A stretch of 64,000 bases of DNA from Flavobacteriales bacterium UBA4110 (GCA_002383165.1 DFXK01000005.1:1-64000), one strand, 5' to 3'; shown: positions 50,750 to 59,218, counted from the first letter of the stretch. Made by a program: numbers and translations. Notes: a model not told the origin generated them from the letters alone.

Positions 50750-51157
50750 ATGAAAATCTTAATTATTAACGGACCTAATCTTAATTTGCTAGGAACTCGT
50801 GAACCCGAAATATATGGCTCCGTTTCTATGGAAGATTATCTTCTGGAATTGAATACAGAATTCCCTAACCATGAACTTCTTTACTACCAATCCAATATTG
50901 AAGGTGAATTGATCAACCGTTTGCAAAAAGATGACTTCAATGCTGTGGTAATTAATCCCGGTGCTTTTACGCATTATTCTTATGCCATTGCAGATTGCTT
51001 GAAAAACATTCAAATACCAAAAATCGAGATCCACATCAGTAATATCTACAAGCGCGAAGAATTCCGTAAGAAGTCAGTGACCGCAGAAAGCTGCGATGCA
51101 GTTATCTCTGGTTTTGGAATGAAGGGATACAAACTTGCATTACAAAGTTTACTGTAA
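50750..51157 (+). CDS. aroQ: type II 3-dehydroquinate dehydratase
   Basis: The 135-residue dodecameric enzyme of the shikimate pathway has ILIINGPNLNLLGTREPEIYG at its start (catalytic Arg and Tyr), VINPGAFTHYSYA (near 66-78), and the EIHISNIYKREEFRKKS lid-distal segment (near 92-108). It ends about ten residues earlier than E. coli-type homologues, within the norm for Bacteroidota. A TATATTTG box (50725-50732) lies upstream. Confidence 0.97.
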   Translation: MKILIINGPNLNLLGTREPEIYGSVSMEDYLLELNTEFPNHELLYYQSNIEGELINRLQKDDFNAVVINPGAFTHYSYAIADCLKNIQIPKIEIHISNIYKREEFRKKSVTAESCDAVISGFGMKGYKLALQSLL

Positions 51158-51160
51158 AAA

Positions 51161-51184
51161 AAAGAATCTCATCTGAGATTCTTT
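51161..51184 (+). terminator. terminator between aroQ and the convergent lipoprotein gene
   Basis: An 11-bp stem (AAAGAATCTCA 51161-51171 with 51174-51184) with a 2-nt loop (real loop slightly larger). Outer A/T pairs give a T tail on both strands, so it may serve both genes. Confidence 0.75.
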
Positions 51185-51185
51185 C

Positions 51186-51776
51186 TTATTCTATTTTTAT
51201 AAAGAATTTTCCAGTTGGCGTTTCACCACTAGCCATATTGTTTTTAGATAATACCAGCCAATATTCACCTTTTTGCCTAGTTTCATATTCAATAGATTGC
51301 CCAAAGGGTCCGTCAAAAGTATTGTCAGGCAATCTAATCTGATTGAATCGCAAATTCATAGGTTGATCGGTTTTCAGATAAGCTTTCATTTTGGGCTGGC
51401 TCAGGTTTTCTAATCTCAGAATTAATTGTTCATCCTGATTTTTAATCTCCAGTTTTAATCTTATCGGCATCTTCGATGCATCGACTGTTATGATATTCTG
51501 ATTGGATTCTTTCTCTGTTTTCAAAATTGAAGACAGTGTATCCACCTGCTTTTTTATAACTGTAAGGGTATCTAGTTCGGTGTCTTTTAGTTTAGGATCT
51601 TTTTTACAGGCTATCAAAAACAATGGTATCAGTGTAAGGTATTTAAGGGATTTTTTTGGTACCGCGAATTGCAGCAGCCCGACTTGAGCGGAGCTCTTTT
51701 TCTTTTGCAAAAAGAAAAAAGCGGGAGCGGAAGGCGGATATAGCTGCCCAAATCTAGAGAATGAATGTAATGCCAC
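51186..51776 (-). CDS. lipoprotein of unknown function, 5' end inside a dispersed repeat
   Basis: The mature protein is a small exported lipoprotein: KKSLKYLTLIPLFLIAC is a normal n-region, h-region and lipobox (Cys57 counted from GTG 51776), followed by KKDPKLKD, a coiled-coil-like stretch and beta-rich domain (about 95-196). There is no ATG, GTG or TTG in a sensible position before that signal peptide. The frame instead runs back through repeat copy C to a GTG at 51776, adding about 40 residues translated from the repeat. So the true start is unknown: GTG 51776, a rare codon nearer the signal peptide, or loss of the native start. Function unknown; convergent to aroQ. Confidence 0.6.
   Translation of the reverse strand: MALHSFSRFGQLYPPSAPAFFFLQKKKSSAQVGLLQFAVPKKSLKYLTLIPLFLIACKKDPKLKDTELDTLTVIKKQVDTLSSILKTEKESNQNIITVDASKMPIRLKLEIKNQDEQLILRLENLSQPKMKAYLKTDQPMNLRFNQIRLPDNTFDGPFGQSIEYETRQKGEYWLVLSKNNMASGETPTGKFFIKIE
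51671..51754 (-). repeat. dispersed structured repeat, copy C
   Basis: On the minus strand it reads TTTGGGCAGC, TATCCGCCTTCCGCTCCCG, CTTTTTTCTTTTTGC, AAAAGAAAAAG, AGCTCCGCTCAAGTC, GGGCTGCTGC. It is the shortest copy (about 84 nt); the oligo-T and oligo-A arms close a tiny central loop. It starts about 31 nt after the stop of the PaaI-like gene (51785) and overlaps the 5' end of the lipoprotein frame. Confidence 0.82.
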
Positions 51777-51784
51777 TGCTAAAA

Positions 51785-52207
51785 TTATAATGTTTCCATT
51801 TCTACAACTTTTTTGCCAATCTTGTAAACTGTTCCTCGGAAACCTGCTACAACCTCATCATATTGATTTGTAATGGTAATATCATAAATAGCAGTTTTCC
51901 TAGTATCATTCAAAAGAATACTTTCTGCCGTTAAAACATCTCCTTTTTTTGCAGCTTTTGTAAAGTTTATATAGCAATTGAGCGCAACGGCAGCTTCGCC
52001 AGAATTATTACTGGAAAAAGCCAATGCAGAATCCGCAAAAGCAAACGTTACACCCCCGTGAACCGTCCCAAGCCCGTTAATCATTTCGGGTTTAACAGGC
52101 ATTTTTATAAGGCAATAATTGTGTTTTATTTCAACCAATTCAATTCCCAGCCATTGAGAAAACAAGTCTTTCTCAAAAATATATTCTGCCGTTTCTCTTG
52201 CGTTCAT
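51785..52207 (-). CDS. PaaI-family hotdog thioesterase
   Basis: A 140-residue hotdog-fold thioesterase with the PaaI pattern GLGTVHGGVTFAFADSALAF (about 48-67; catalytic Asp and hairpin), and AVALNCYINFTKAAKKGD. It hydrolyses acyl-CoA, in phenylacetate degradation probably hydroxyphenylacetyl-CoA byproducts. Its start abuts the stop of the enoyl-CoA hydratase gene (52207/52208), so they are coupled. No other paa genes are in this window. Confidence 0.88.
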   Translation of the reverse strand: MNARETAEYIFEKDLFSQWLGIELVEIKHNYCLIKMPVKPEMINGLGTVHGGVTFAFADSALAFSSNNSGEAAVALNCYINFTKAAKKGDVLTAESILLNDTRKTAIYDITITNQYDEVVAGFRGTVYKIGKKVVEMETL

Positions 52208-52999
52208 TTACTTTCCTTTATAATTTGGCAAACGTTTTTCAATGAAAGCAGCAACACCTTCTTTGAAATCTTCGGTTTCTGCTGCATCTTGCTGAATAAT
52301 GGATTCATAATCCAGCTGTTCGTTCAGTGTAAAGTTATAGGACTTATTGAAGGCTTTTTTGGTGAGATAAAGTGCAGCTGTTGCTGCGTGAGAAAGCTGC
52401 GCCAAAACCTCCATAGATTTTTCTACAAATTCTGCATCTGAAAAGACATCTGCCACCAACCCTATTTTCTTAGCTTCTGTCGCTGGAACTTTTTTCCCTG
52501 TAAAAGATAAATAACTCGCCAACTGTCTCCCTACTAATTTTGGCAGATAATACGTTCCTGCCGTATCAGGAATCAAACCAATATTAGCGAAAGCAAATGA
52601 GAAATAAGAACTTTCTGTCGCTAAAGTAAAATCACAAATCGAAGCCAGCATTGCTCCTGCTCCTACTGCAGGACCATTAACTAAAGCAATCACAGGTTTT
52701 TTACATTTAACAATTTCAAGAACCAAAGGATTATAATATTCGATTACAAATCTTTGGATTGTTCTATCGTCTTCCTCAAAACCTAAAGCTTCTTTCAAGT
52801 TTTGTCCGGCACAAAATGCTTTTCCCTTCCCGGAAATTGCTATACATCTTACATTATCATCATTACTGAATTTGTGAACCGCATTTCGCAATTCACCAAG
52901 CATAACTTGGGTAAGGCTGTTATAACTATCCGGCTGATTCAGATAAATCAATTGCAATTTTCCGTCGAATTGGGAATCTATCTCTATTTGTGAATACAT
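52208..52999 (-). CDS. enoyl-CoA hydratase/isomerase family protein (PaaG-like)
   Basis: A 263-residue crotonase-fold enzyme. It has the acyl-CoA pocket SGKGKAFCAGQNLKE, the oxyanion-hole GPAVGAGAMLASICDF (near 106-121) and the acidic region FANIGLIPDTAGTYYLP. The FCAGQNLKE and PDTAGT layout is that of PaaG-type 2-enoyl/isomerase proteins in phenylacetate degradation; a plain enoyl-CoA hydratase cannot be excluded. I begin at MYSQIEIDSQ (ATG 52999), as in relatives; the upstream ATG at 53017 adds only MEKTKI. Confidence 0.88.
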   Translation of the reverse strand: MYSQIEIDSQFDGKLQLIYLNQPDSYNSLTQVMLGELRNAVHKFSNDDNVRCIAISGKGKAFCAGQNLKEALGFEEDDRTIQRFVIEYYNPLVLEIVKCKKPVIALVNGPAVGAGAMLASICDFTLATESSYFSFAFANIGLIPDTAGTYYLPKLVGRQLASYLSFTGKKVPATEAKKIGLVADVFSDAEFVEKSMEVLAQLSHAATAALYLTKKAFNKSYNFTLNEQLDYESIIQQDAAETEDFKEGVAAFIEKRLPNYKGK

Positions 53000-53438
53000 A
53001 ATCTTGGTTTTCTCCAAATATAAAACTATTTGAAGACTTATAAAATCAGATTTAGAAATTTAAAAAGACTGACATAATTTAAATTTAATAGACAACAAAA
53101 AACCAAGAGCAACACTCAAGACTTTCTGTTAATATTTTCGAAAAAATATTACAAATTGACAATAATTTTTCATCAAAAATTTAATTTTTTGGAAATTTTG
53201 TCCTAATTAATTGATGTGAAATTTAATAATTCGGAAATTTTGTCAACTATTTTTAAAAACAATACAATTGAACGGTTTTTGAAATAATATTTCCGAATTA
53301 AATGATTGAATAGATTTAGACATTAGAAATTAGAAAATCTGAGTAAAAATTAATATATAGCTTACTCTTATGGTCTGAAATCTGATGTCTAAAATCTTAA
53401 ATTGAAACAAAAATTAAGAAATCAAAAATACATATAAT
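53000..53438. other. intergenic region upstream of clpB, with repeated candidate operators
   Basis: A 439-nt AT-rich gap. It holds a 12-nt direct repeat (GGAAATTTTGTC) at 53191-53202 and 53233-53244, exactly 42 nt apart, and a 12-bp inverted repeat (TAATTCGGAAAT 53227-53238 with ATTTCCGAATTA 53289-53300). From 53322 onward it holds AT-rich TTAGAC/GTCTAA repeats typical of dispersed flavobacterial intergenic sequence. No gene seen. Confidence 0.6.
53191..53300. repeat. direct and inverted repeats upstream of clpB
   Basis: Two identical GGAAATTTTGTC units are spaced by four helical turns (42 nt), and TAATTCGGAAAT/ATTTCCGAATTA form a 12-bp inverted repeat across 53227-53300. Such spacing suits two protein sites on one face of the DNA, but the element could equally be a repeat remnant. 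Confidence 0.5.
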
Positions 53439-56030
53439 ATGAATTTAAATCAATACACCGTAAAATCACAAGAAGCCATCCAAGCTGCACAACAAGTCGC
53501 AATGGAGTTTGGCAACCAGCAGATTGAACCTCAACATCTCCTTGAAGGAATTTTTCAGGTAGATGAAAATATATCGCCTTTCTTACTGAAAAAATCTGAA
53601 GCAGATGCCGCTTTGGTAAGAGAGCGCAACCGTGAAAATTTAGAAAAACTTCCTAAAGTACAGGGAGGAAACATCTATCTTTCACAATCGGCAAACAAAG
53701 TTTTGCTTGATGCACCGAACATCGCTAAAAAAATGGGCGACGAATATGTAACGATTGAGCATTTATGGCTTTCTTTATTGGAAACCAATTCAGAAGTTTC
53801 AAAATTGCTTAAAGATATGGGTGTTACCAAAAATCTTTTGGAAGGCGGAATCAAAGAATTGAGAAAAGGCTCAAAAGCAACTTCTGCAAGTTCGGAAGAA
53901 ACTTATCAATCTTTAAATAAATATGCTAAAAATTTCAACGAACTCGCTGCAGAAGGGAAACTTGACCCGGTAATCGGTCGTGATGAAGAAATCAGAAGAG
54001 TTTTGCAGATTCTTTCAAGAAGAACCAAAAACAATCCGATTCTGATTGGTGAACCCGGAGTTGGTAAAACCGCAATCGCAGAAGGAATTGCACACAGAAT
54101 TATCAATGGTGACGTTCCTGAAAACTTGCAGGATAAAACTTTATATTCTCTAGATATGGGTGCTTTGATTGCCGGTGCAAAATACAAAGGTGAATTTGAA
54201 GAACGTCTGAAATCTGTTGTAAATGAAGTGATTAAATCAGAAGGACAAATTATTCTTTTCATCGATGAAATCCACACGTTAGTAGGAGCCGGAGGCGGTG
54301 AAGGTGCGATGGATGCCGCGAATATCTTGAAACCTGCTTTAGCCAGAGGAGAATTAAGAGCAATCGGAGCAACCACTCTAAATGAATATCAGAAATATTT
54401 TGAAAAGGACAAAGCTTTAGAAAGACGTTTCCAGAAAGTGATGGTGGAAGAACCGGATACTGAATCGGCAATTTCTATTCTTCGAGGAATTAAAGATAAG
54501 TATGAAGCGCATCACAAAGTAAGAATCAAAGACGAGGCGATTATTGCTGCGGTGGAAATGTCTCAACGATATATTTCAGATCGATTTTTACCGGATAAAG
54601 CGATTGACTTGATTGATGAAGCTTCGGCTAAATTAAGAATGGAAATCAATTCAAAACCTGAGGAACTGGATGTTTTAGACAGAAGATTGATGCAGTTGGA
54701 AATTGAATTAGCAGCGATTTCAAGAGAAGGAAATCAGACGAAAATTGACCATTTAAAGGAAGATATTTCAAAAATTTCTGAGCAGAGAAATGAAATTAAT
54801 GCTAAATGGCTGAAAGAAAAACAAAAATCTGAAGATTTAACACAGATTAAAAAAGATATAGAAGCTTTAAAATTGGAAGCTGAGCGTGCTTCCAGAGCTG
54901 GAGATTATGCCAAAGTTGCTGAGATACAGTATGGGAAAATCAAGGAGAAAGAAGATGCTTTACAAAAACTTGAATTGGAGATGCAAAATCATCAGAATGA
55001 ATTGATTAAGGAAGAAGTGACTTCTGAAAATATCTCTGAAGTAATTGCAAAATGGACAGGAATCCCTGTTACCAAACTGCTTCAATCTGAAAGAGAAAAA
55101 TTGTTACATCTTGAAACCGAACTTCATCATAGAGTTGTCGGTCAGGAAGAAGCGATTGAAGCGGTTGCCAATGCCATCAGAAGGAACAGAGCCGGATTGA
55201 GTGATGATAAAAAACCAATCGGAAGCTTTTTATTCTTAGGAACAACTGGAGTCGGAAAAACCGAGCTTGCAAAGGCATTGGCAGAGTTTTTATTCGATGA
55301 TGAAAACAATATGACGAGAATCGATATGAGTGAATATCAGGAACGTCACAGTGTTTCGAGATTGGTAGGTGCGCCTCCGGGATATGTTGGTTATGATGAA
55401 GGTGGACAATTGACGGAAGCGGTCAGAAGAAGACCTTATTCAGTTGTGCTTTTAGACGAAATTGAAAAAGCGCATCCAGATGTTTTCAATACTCTCTTGC
55501 AGGTTTTGGATGACGGAAGATTGACCGATAATAAAGGAAGAGTAGTGAATTTCAAAAACTCGATTATCATTATGACTTCGAATTTGGGTTCGCATATTAT
55601 TCAGGAAAATTTTGAAAATATCACGGAGGAAAATCAGGATGAAATTGTTGATAAAACCAAAATTCAGGTTTTTGATTTATTAAAACAAACACTTCGCCCA
55701 GAATTCTTGAACAGAATCGATGAAACGGTTTTGTTCCAGCCTTTAAGAAAAAAAGAAATTGGAAAAATCGTACAATATCAACTAAGAGGTTTCAATGATA
55801 TGTTAGCAAAACGTAACATCATTATGACCGCAACACAAGATGCTTTGGATTATCTTACTAACAAAGGTTACGACCCAGTTTTTGGAGCAAGACCATTGAA
55901 AAGAGTAATTCAGCAGGAAGTTCTTAATAAATTATCCAAAGAAATCCTTGCAGGAAATGTAAATGACGGCGACAGAATCACTTTAGATTATTTCGAAGAA
56001 ACAGGTTTGGTTTTCAGACCGGTAGAATAA
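53439..56030 (+). CDS. clpB: ATP-dependent disaggregase ClpB (Hsp104-type)
   Basis: An 863-residue protein. The Clp N-terminal double repeat (about 1-150), NBD1 with Walker A GEPGVGKTAIAEG (near 204) and Walker B ILFIDEIHTL, the long coiled-coil middle domain (about 405-530, LDRRLMQLEIELAAI ...) that marks ClpB, and NBD2 with Walker A GTTGVGKTELAKA (near 601) and VVLLDEIEKAHPDV. It resolves protein aggregates with DnaK. There is no ClpP-binding IGL loop. Probably heat-inducible; the upstream region shows repeated candidate sites. Confidence 0.97.
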   Translation: MNLNQYTVKSQEAIQAAQQVAMEFGNQQIEPQHLLEGIFQVDENISPFLLKKSEADAALVRERNRENLEKLPKVQGGNIYLSQSANKVLLDAPNIAKKMGDEYVTIEHLWLSLLETNSEVSKLLKDMGVTKNLLEGGIKELRKGSKATSASSEETYQSLNKYAKNFNELAAEGKLDPVIGRDEEIRRVLQILSRRTKNNPILIGEPGVGKTAIAEGIAHRIINGDVPENLQDKTLYSLDMGALIAGAKYKGEFEERLKSVVNEVIKSEGQIILFIDEIHTLVGAGGGEGAMDAANILKPALARGELRAIGATTLNEYQKYFEKDKALERRFQKVMVEEPDTESAISILRGIKDKYEAHHKVRIKDEAIIAAVEMSQRYISDRFLPDKAIDLIDEASAKLRMEINSKPEELDVLDRRLMQLEIELAAISREGNQTKIDHLKEDISKISEQRNEINAKWLKEKQKSEDLTQIKKDIEALKLEAERASRAGDYAKVAEIQYGKIKEKEDALQKLELEMQNHQNELIKEEVTSENISEVIAKWTGIPVTKLLQSEREKLLHLETELHHRVVGQEEAIEAVANAIRRNRAGLSDDKKPIGSFLFLGTTGVGKTELAKALAEFLFDDENNMTRIDMSEYQERHSVSRLVGAPPGYVGYDEGGQLTEAVRRRPYSVVLLDEIEKAHPDVFNTLLQVLDDGRLTDNKGRVVNFKNSIIIMTSNLGSHIIQENFENITEENQDEIVDKTKIQVFDLLKQTLRPEFLNRIDETVLFQPLRKKEIGKIVQYQLRGFNDMLAKRNIIMTATQDALDYLTNKGYDPVFGARPLKRVIQQEVLNKLSKEILAGNVNDGDRITLDYFEETGLVFRPVE

Positions 56031-56066
56031 GAGTCAAATTTTTCTTCATATTAAAAAGTTTTTGAT

Positions 56067-56100
56067 ACTGCGTTTTACAAATTGTAAAACGCAGTTTTTG
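56067..56100 (+). terminator. terminator after clpB
   Basis: A perfect 14-bp stem (ACTGCGTTTTACAA, 56067-56080, with 56082-56095) and a T-rich tail. Confidence 0.85.
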
Positions 56101-56187
56101 TTTGAGTTAACATCTATTTTTGAATGTGCTTAAATAAATTATTCTCAACATAATACAAAAATCTTTAAACATTTATTATTAGTTTAT

Positions 56188-56217
56188 TTGTTTAATTGAT
56201 AATAATTTATATTTTTG
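56188..56217 (+). promoter_or_regulatory. promoter of the M43 metalloprotease gene
   Basis: TTG (56188-56190), a 19-nt spacer and TATTTTTG (56210-56217). Exact match to the flavobacterial consensus; leader of about 18 nt. Confidence 0.7.
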
Positions 56218-56240
56218 AGTAAAATTAAAAATATAGTCCA

Positions 56241-57209
56241 ATGAAGAAAACATTCTTTTACTTGATCTCTGCTGCTGTTCTTACAGCATGTAACAACACT
56301 ACTGAAACAGAAAGCATAACTTCTGAGAATCCAACAACATCCACAGCGTCCAGAAGAATTTGTCCGTCGGAAGAAATCCGTGCTGAGCTTTTAAAAAGTG
56401 ATGCATCAGCTAGACAACGTTACGCTAATATAGAATCTGCTGTACAATCTTTTGCGGGAAAGGTTTTAGCTGATGGTAGTGTTGATATTCCAGTTGTCGT
56501 AAACGTCATTTATAAAACCAGTTCAGAAAATATTTCGGATGCAAGAATCGCTGAGCAAATTGCAATTCTCAACGCTGATTTCGGGGGCACAAACACAGAT
56601 GCATCAAAAATTCCAACAGAATTTTCAGGTGTAAAAGCAGGTGATACAAAAGTAAGATTTCACCTGATTAAAACGGTTAGAAAATCTACAACAAAGACAA
56701 AATGGGGAACTAATGATGCTATGAAAAAAGCATCCACGGGTGGTATTGATGCCACAACTCCAGGTAGCTACTTCAATCTTTGGGTAGTTGGAAATATGGG
56801 CGGAGTCCTTGGCTATGCTACATTCCCTGAATCCGCAGGATTATGGAATGATGGTGTTGTGATTGCTGCTCCATATTTTGGAAAAACTGGCGCTACATCG
56901 CCTTACAACCTTGGTAGAACGGCTACACACGAGGTTGGTCATTATTTAAATCTAAGACACATCTGGGGTGATGCTACTTGCGGTAATGACTTGGTTGCGG
57001 ATACACCAACTCAAACTGGTGCAAACTATGGAAAACCATCATATCCTTTGTATAATACTTGCAGCGGCACTTCTAGATCTGTGATGTTTATGAATTACAT
57101 GGACTATGTGGATGATGCTGCAATGTTTATGTTCTCCGCTGGTCAGAAAAGCAGAATCCAGTCAGTAGTTGCTTCTGGTGGATCTAGATCTGGACTAAGA
57201 GTTTATTAA
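56241..57209 (+). CDS. lipoprotein zinc metalloprotease, M43 (pappalysin-like)
   Basis: A 322-residue lipoprotein (lipobox VLTAC, Cys17, then NNTTETES). The zinc site is HEVGHYLNLRH (His230, Glu231, His234, His240) followed by IWGD and a DTPTQ segment, and the Met-turn is in MFMNYMDYVDD. Residues about 40-130 are a short prodomain, and a paired Cys (CGND ... TCSG) probably stabilises the active site. It resembles M43B pappalysin relatives that cleave surface and matrix proteins. Anchored to the outer membrane, in contrast to the T9SS-secreted protease at 33618. Confidence 0.92.
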   Translation: MKKTFFYLISAAVLTACNNTTETESITSENPTTSTASRRICPSEEIRAELLKSDASARQRYANIESAVQSFAGKVLADGSVDIPVVVNVIYKTSSENISDARIAEQIAILNADFGGTNTDASKIPTEFSGVKAGDTKVRFHLIKTVRKSTTKTKWGTNDAMKKASTGGIDATTPGSYFNLWVVGNMGGVLGYATFPESAGLWNDGVVIAAPYFGKTGATSPYNLGRTATHEVGHYLNLRHIWGDATCGNDLVADTPTQTGANYGKPSYPLYNTCSGTSRSVMFMNYMDYVDDAAMFMFSAGQKSRIQSVVASGGSRSGLRVY

Positions 57210-57231
57210 TAAAAATTTGACATGATATCAC

Positions 57232-57272
57232 GAAGCTGTCTTTGCATTGCCATAGGCAGCTTCTTCTTTTTT
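57232..57272 (+). terminator. terminator after the M43 gene
   Basis: An imperfect hairpin (GAAGCTG 57232-57238 with CAGCTTC 57257-57263) is followed by a T-rich stretch (57264-57272). Confidence 0.6.
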
Positions 57273-57332
57273 ATATATTAAGAATGATTATCTTTATGAC
57301 TATAAGGATTTTTCAGAGAGAACAAAAAAAAT

Positions 57333-57358
57333 AAATCCTCTTTCAACAAGAGGATTTT
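57333..57358 (-). terminator. terminator of the endonuclease/phosphatase gene
   Basis: A 10-bp stem (AAATCCTCTT 57333-57342 with AAGAGGATTT 57348-57357) and T run on the minus strand. It lies 10 nt beyond the stop at 57368. Confidence 0.8.
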
Positions 57359-57367
57359 TCATTTCTA

Positions 57368-58195
57368 TTACTTAAAACTAATCTCTGTAAAAACCGGAAA
57401 ATGGTCGGACGGATAAAGAAGATTTTCTCGTCTGTCATTAATGGTTCTGTTAGACAACACATCAAATCCTTTTACAAAAACGTAATCCAAACGCTCAGTA
57501 GAAGGTGTATTGATATCAAAATTTTGCCAAGTTCCTTTTGGTCCGTAATGTGGCTTTTTAGAATGGTAATAGGAATCAGTTAATGATTTAGAAATAATCT
57601 TAATCGGCTCAGAATCATCCGTCAAATTAAAATCTCCTGTCAAAGTTAATGGAATATTTTTCGGATTCAGTTCTTTGATTTTTTCAAGAATCAGTTTTGC
57701 AGAATTAACTCTGGCAACATCACCAACGTGGTCAAAATGCAGGTTCATCGCCAAAAATTGTTTTCCAGTTTTCTTGATTTTGAAAAACGCATAAGTACAA
57801 ACTCTGTTGTAAGCGGCGTCCCAACCTTTTGAAGGTTTTTCTGGCGTTTCGCTCAGCCAGAATGTTCCGGATTTAATAACTTCCAGTTTATTCTTGTCAT
57901 AGAAAATTGCCGAATATTCGCCTTGATTTTTCCCATCATCTCTTCCAACGCCAACGTAATCATAATCCGTCAATGTTGTTTTGATATCAGTCATTTGTTG
58001 TGGAACCGCTTCCTGAACCCCGAAATAATCTGGGTGATAATAAGACATCAGCGCCATAGTTTCATTTTTTCTATTGTTCCAAGAATTCTCTTTGTCGCTG
58101 TCCACAGAAAGACGAATGTTGTAAGTCATCACTTTCAAATCCTGAGAAAAGAAAAGCTTAGATGCCAATAATAATCCGAAAAATATTTTTTTCAT
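57368..58195 (-). CDS. exported endonuclease/exonuclease/phosphatase family protein
   Basis: A 275-residue exported EEP-fold hydrolase. Signal peptide with Gln18 at +1 (KLFFSQDLKVM); motifs KVMTYNIRLSVD, YFGVQEAVP (metal-binding Glu), HFDHVGDVAR, TGDFNLTDDSEP (Asp/Asn) and the final PSDHFPVF (catalytic Asp-His). Signals of this fold suit nucleic acids, phosphoinositides or sphingomyelin; the substrate is unknown. It follows fmt by 12 nt on the same strand and may share its transcript. Confidence 0.9.
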   Translation of the reverse strand: MKKIFFGLLLASKLFFSQDLKVMTYNIRLSVDSDKENSWNNRKNETMALMSYYHPDYFGVQEAVPQQMTDIKTTLTDYDYVGVGRDDGKNQGEYSAIFYDKNKLEVIKSGTFWLSETPEKPSKGWDAAYNRVCTYAFFKIKKTGKQFLAMNLHFDHVGDVARVNSAKLILEKIKELNPKNIPLTLTGDFNLTDDSEPIKIISKSLTDSYYHSKKPHYGPKGTWQNFDINTPSTERLDYVFVKGFDVLSNRTINDRRENLLYPSDHFPVFTEISFK

Positions 58196-58207
58196 TCTAA
58201 AATATTG

Positions 58208-59158
58208 TTACTTTTTATAATCTTCAAAATTCTGAATCCCATTAAGAAAATCTTTGATAGGCATTCTTTTTTTACCTTGGATTTGAACATCTTCCGGATA
58301 ATAAAGTCCGTCTTTTGTATAGAATTTGAACTCAGTTTTAGAAATATCAAATTCTCCAGCTTCTCTCGAATGCGATTCTAATTCAAAATGTCCTTTGAAG
58401 ATTTTCAGTGATTTTTGTTCTTCTCCAATTTTCAAAATCGTGAAAGCTGTAGGATAAGGCGACATTCCTCTCACGAAATTATGAATCGTTTCGGAACTTT
58501 GATTCCAATCGATTTTCAGATTTTCTTTGAATATTTTATAGGCCGTTTTGGGATTTTCTTTTTCAGGTTGAGGTTTTTCTGTAATTGAGTTTTCAGCTAA
58601 TCCATTTAAAGTTTCAATAATCAAATCAGCGCCGATTACCATTAATTTGTCGTGCAAAGTTCCTGCATTATCTTCTGGTAAAACTTCGGTTTCAGCCTGA
58701 AGCAGAATATTACCTTCATCAATTTTTTCATTAATAAAAAATGTGGTTACACCAGATTTGGTTTCTCCATTGATGACTGCATAATTAATCGGCGCTGCAC
58801 CGCGATAATCCGGCAACAAAGAACCGTGCAGATTGAACGTTCCCAATTTCGGAATCGAGAACAAAACTTGAGGCATCATTCTGAAAGCCACAACAACAAA
58901 AACATCTGCATTTAAGTTCCTGATTGATTCTAAAAATTCTGGGTTTCTGAGTTTTTCTGGCTGGAAAAGGTTGAGATTATTTTTTTCTGCAAAAACTTTC
59001 ACAGGCGAAGGCGTGAGCTTCATTCCCCTTCCACTTGCTTTGTCTGGCGCAGTTACAACGCCAACCACTTTGTGATGAGATTTGAATATCGCTTCCAAAG
59101 AAGCTTTTGCAAAATCGGGAGTTCCGAAAAAAACGACATTTAGAGATTTTGTCTGCAT
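58208..59158 (-). CDS. fmt: methionyl-tRNA formyltransferase
   Basis: A 316-residue enzyme that formylates initiator tRNA. It has the N-terminal VFFGTPDFAKASL, ASGRGMKLTPSPV (loop that enters the acceptor stem), and the formyl-transfer motif NLHGSLLPDYRGAAPINY (Asn109, His111) with the later Asp. The C-terminal OB-fold begins near 215. A TATCA-rich, G-free leader precedes the ATG, and a repeat (copy D) lies upstream at 59219-59333. Confidence 0.97.
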   Translation of the reverse strand: MQTKSLNVVFFGTPDFAKASLEAIFKSHHKVVGVVTAPDKASGRGMKLTPSPVKVFAEKNNLNLFQPEKLRNPEFLESIRNLNADVFVVVAFRMMPQVLFSIPKLGTFNLHGSLLPDYRGAAPINYAVINGETKSGVTTFFINEKIDEGNILLQAETEVLPEDNAGTLHDKLMVIGADLIIETLNGLAENSITEKPQPEKENPKTAYKIFKENLKIDWNQSSETIHNFVRGMSPYPTAFTILKIGEEQKSLKIFKGHFELESHSREAGEFDISKTEFKFYTKDGLYYPEDVQIQGKKRMPIKDFLNGIQNFEDYKK

Positions 59159-59218
59159 TGATTTTATAATAGATAAATGATAATTGATAGTTGATAATTA
59201 ATTTTTTTAGTCGAATCG

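Noticed and set aside
52208..52999. A phenylacetate degradation operon
   Set aside because: Only PaaI-like and PaaG-like genes are present; no paaABCDE, paaK or paaZ nearby, so the pathway cannot be claimed from this window.
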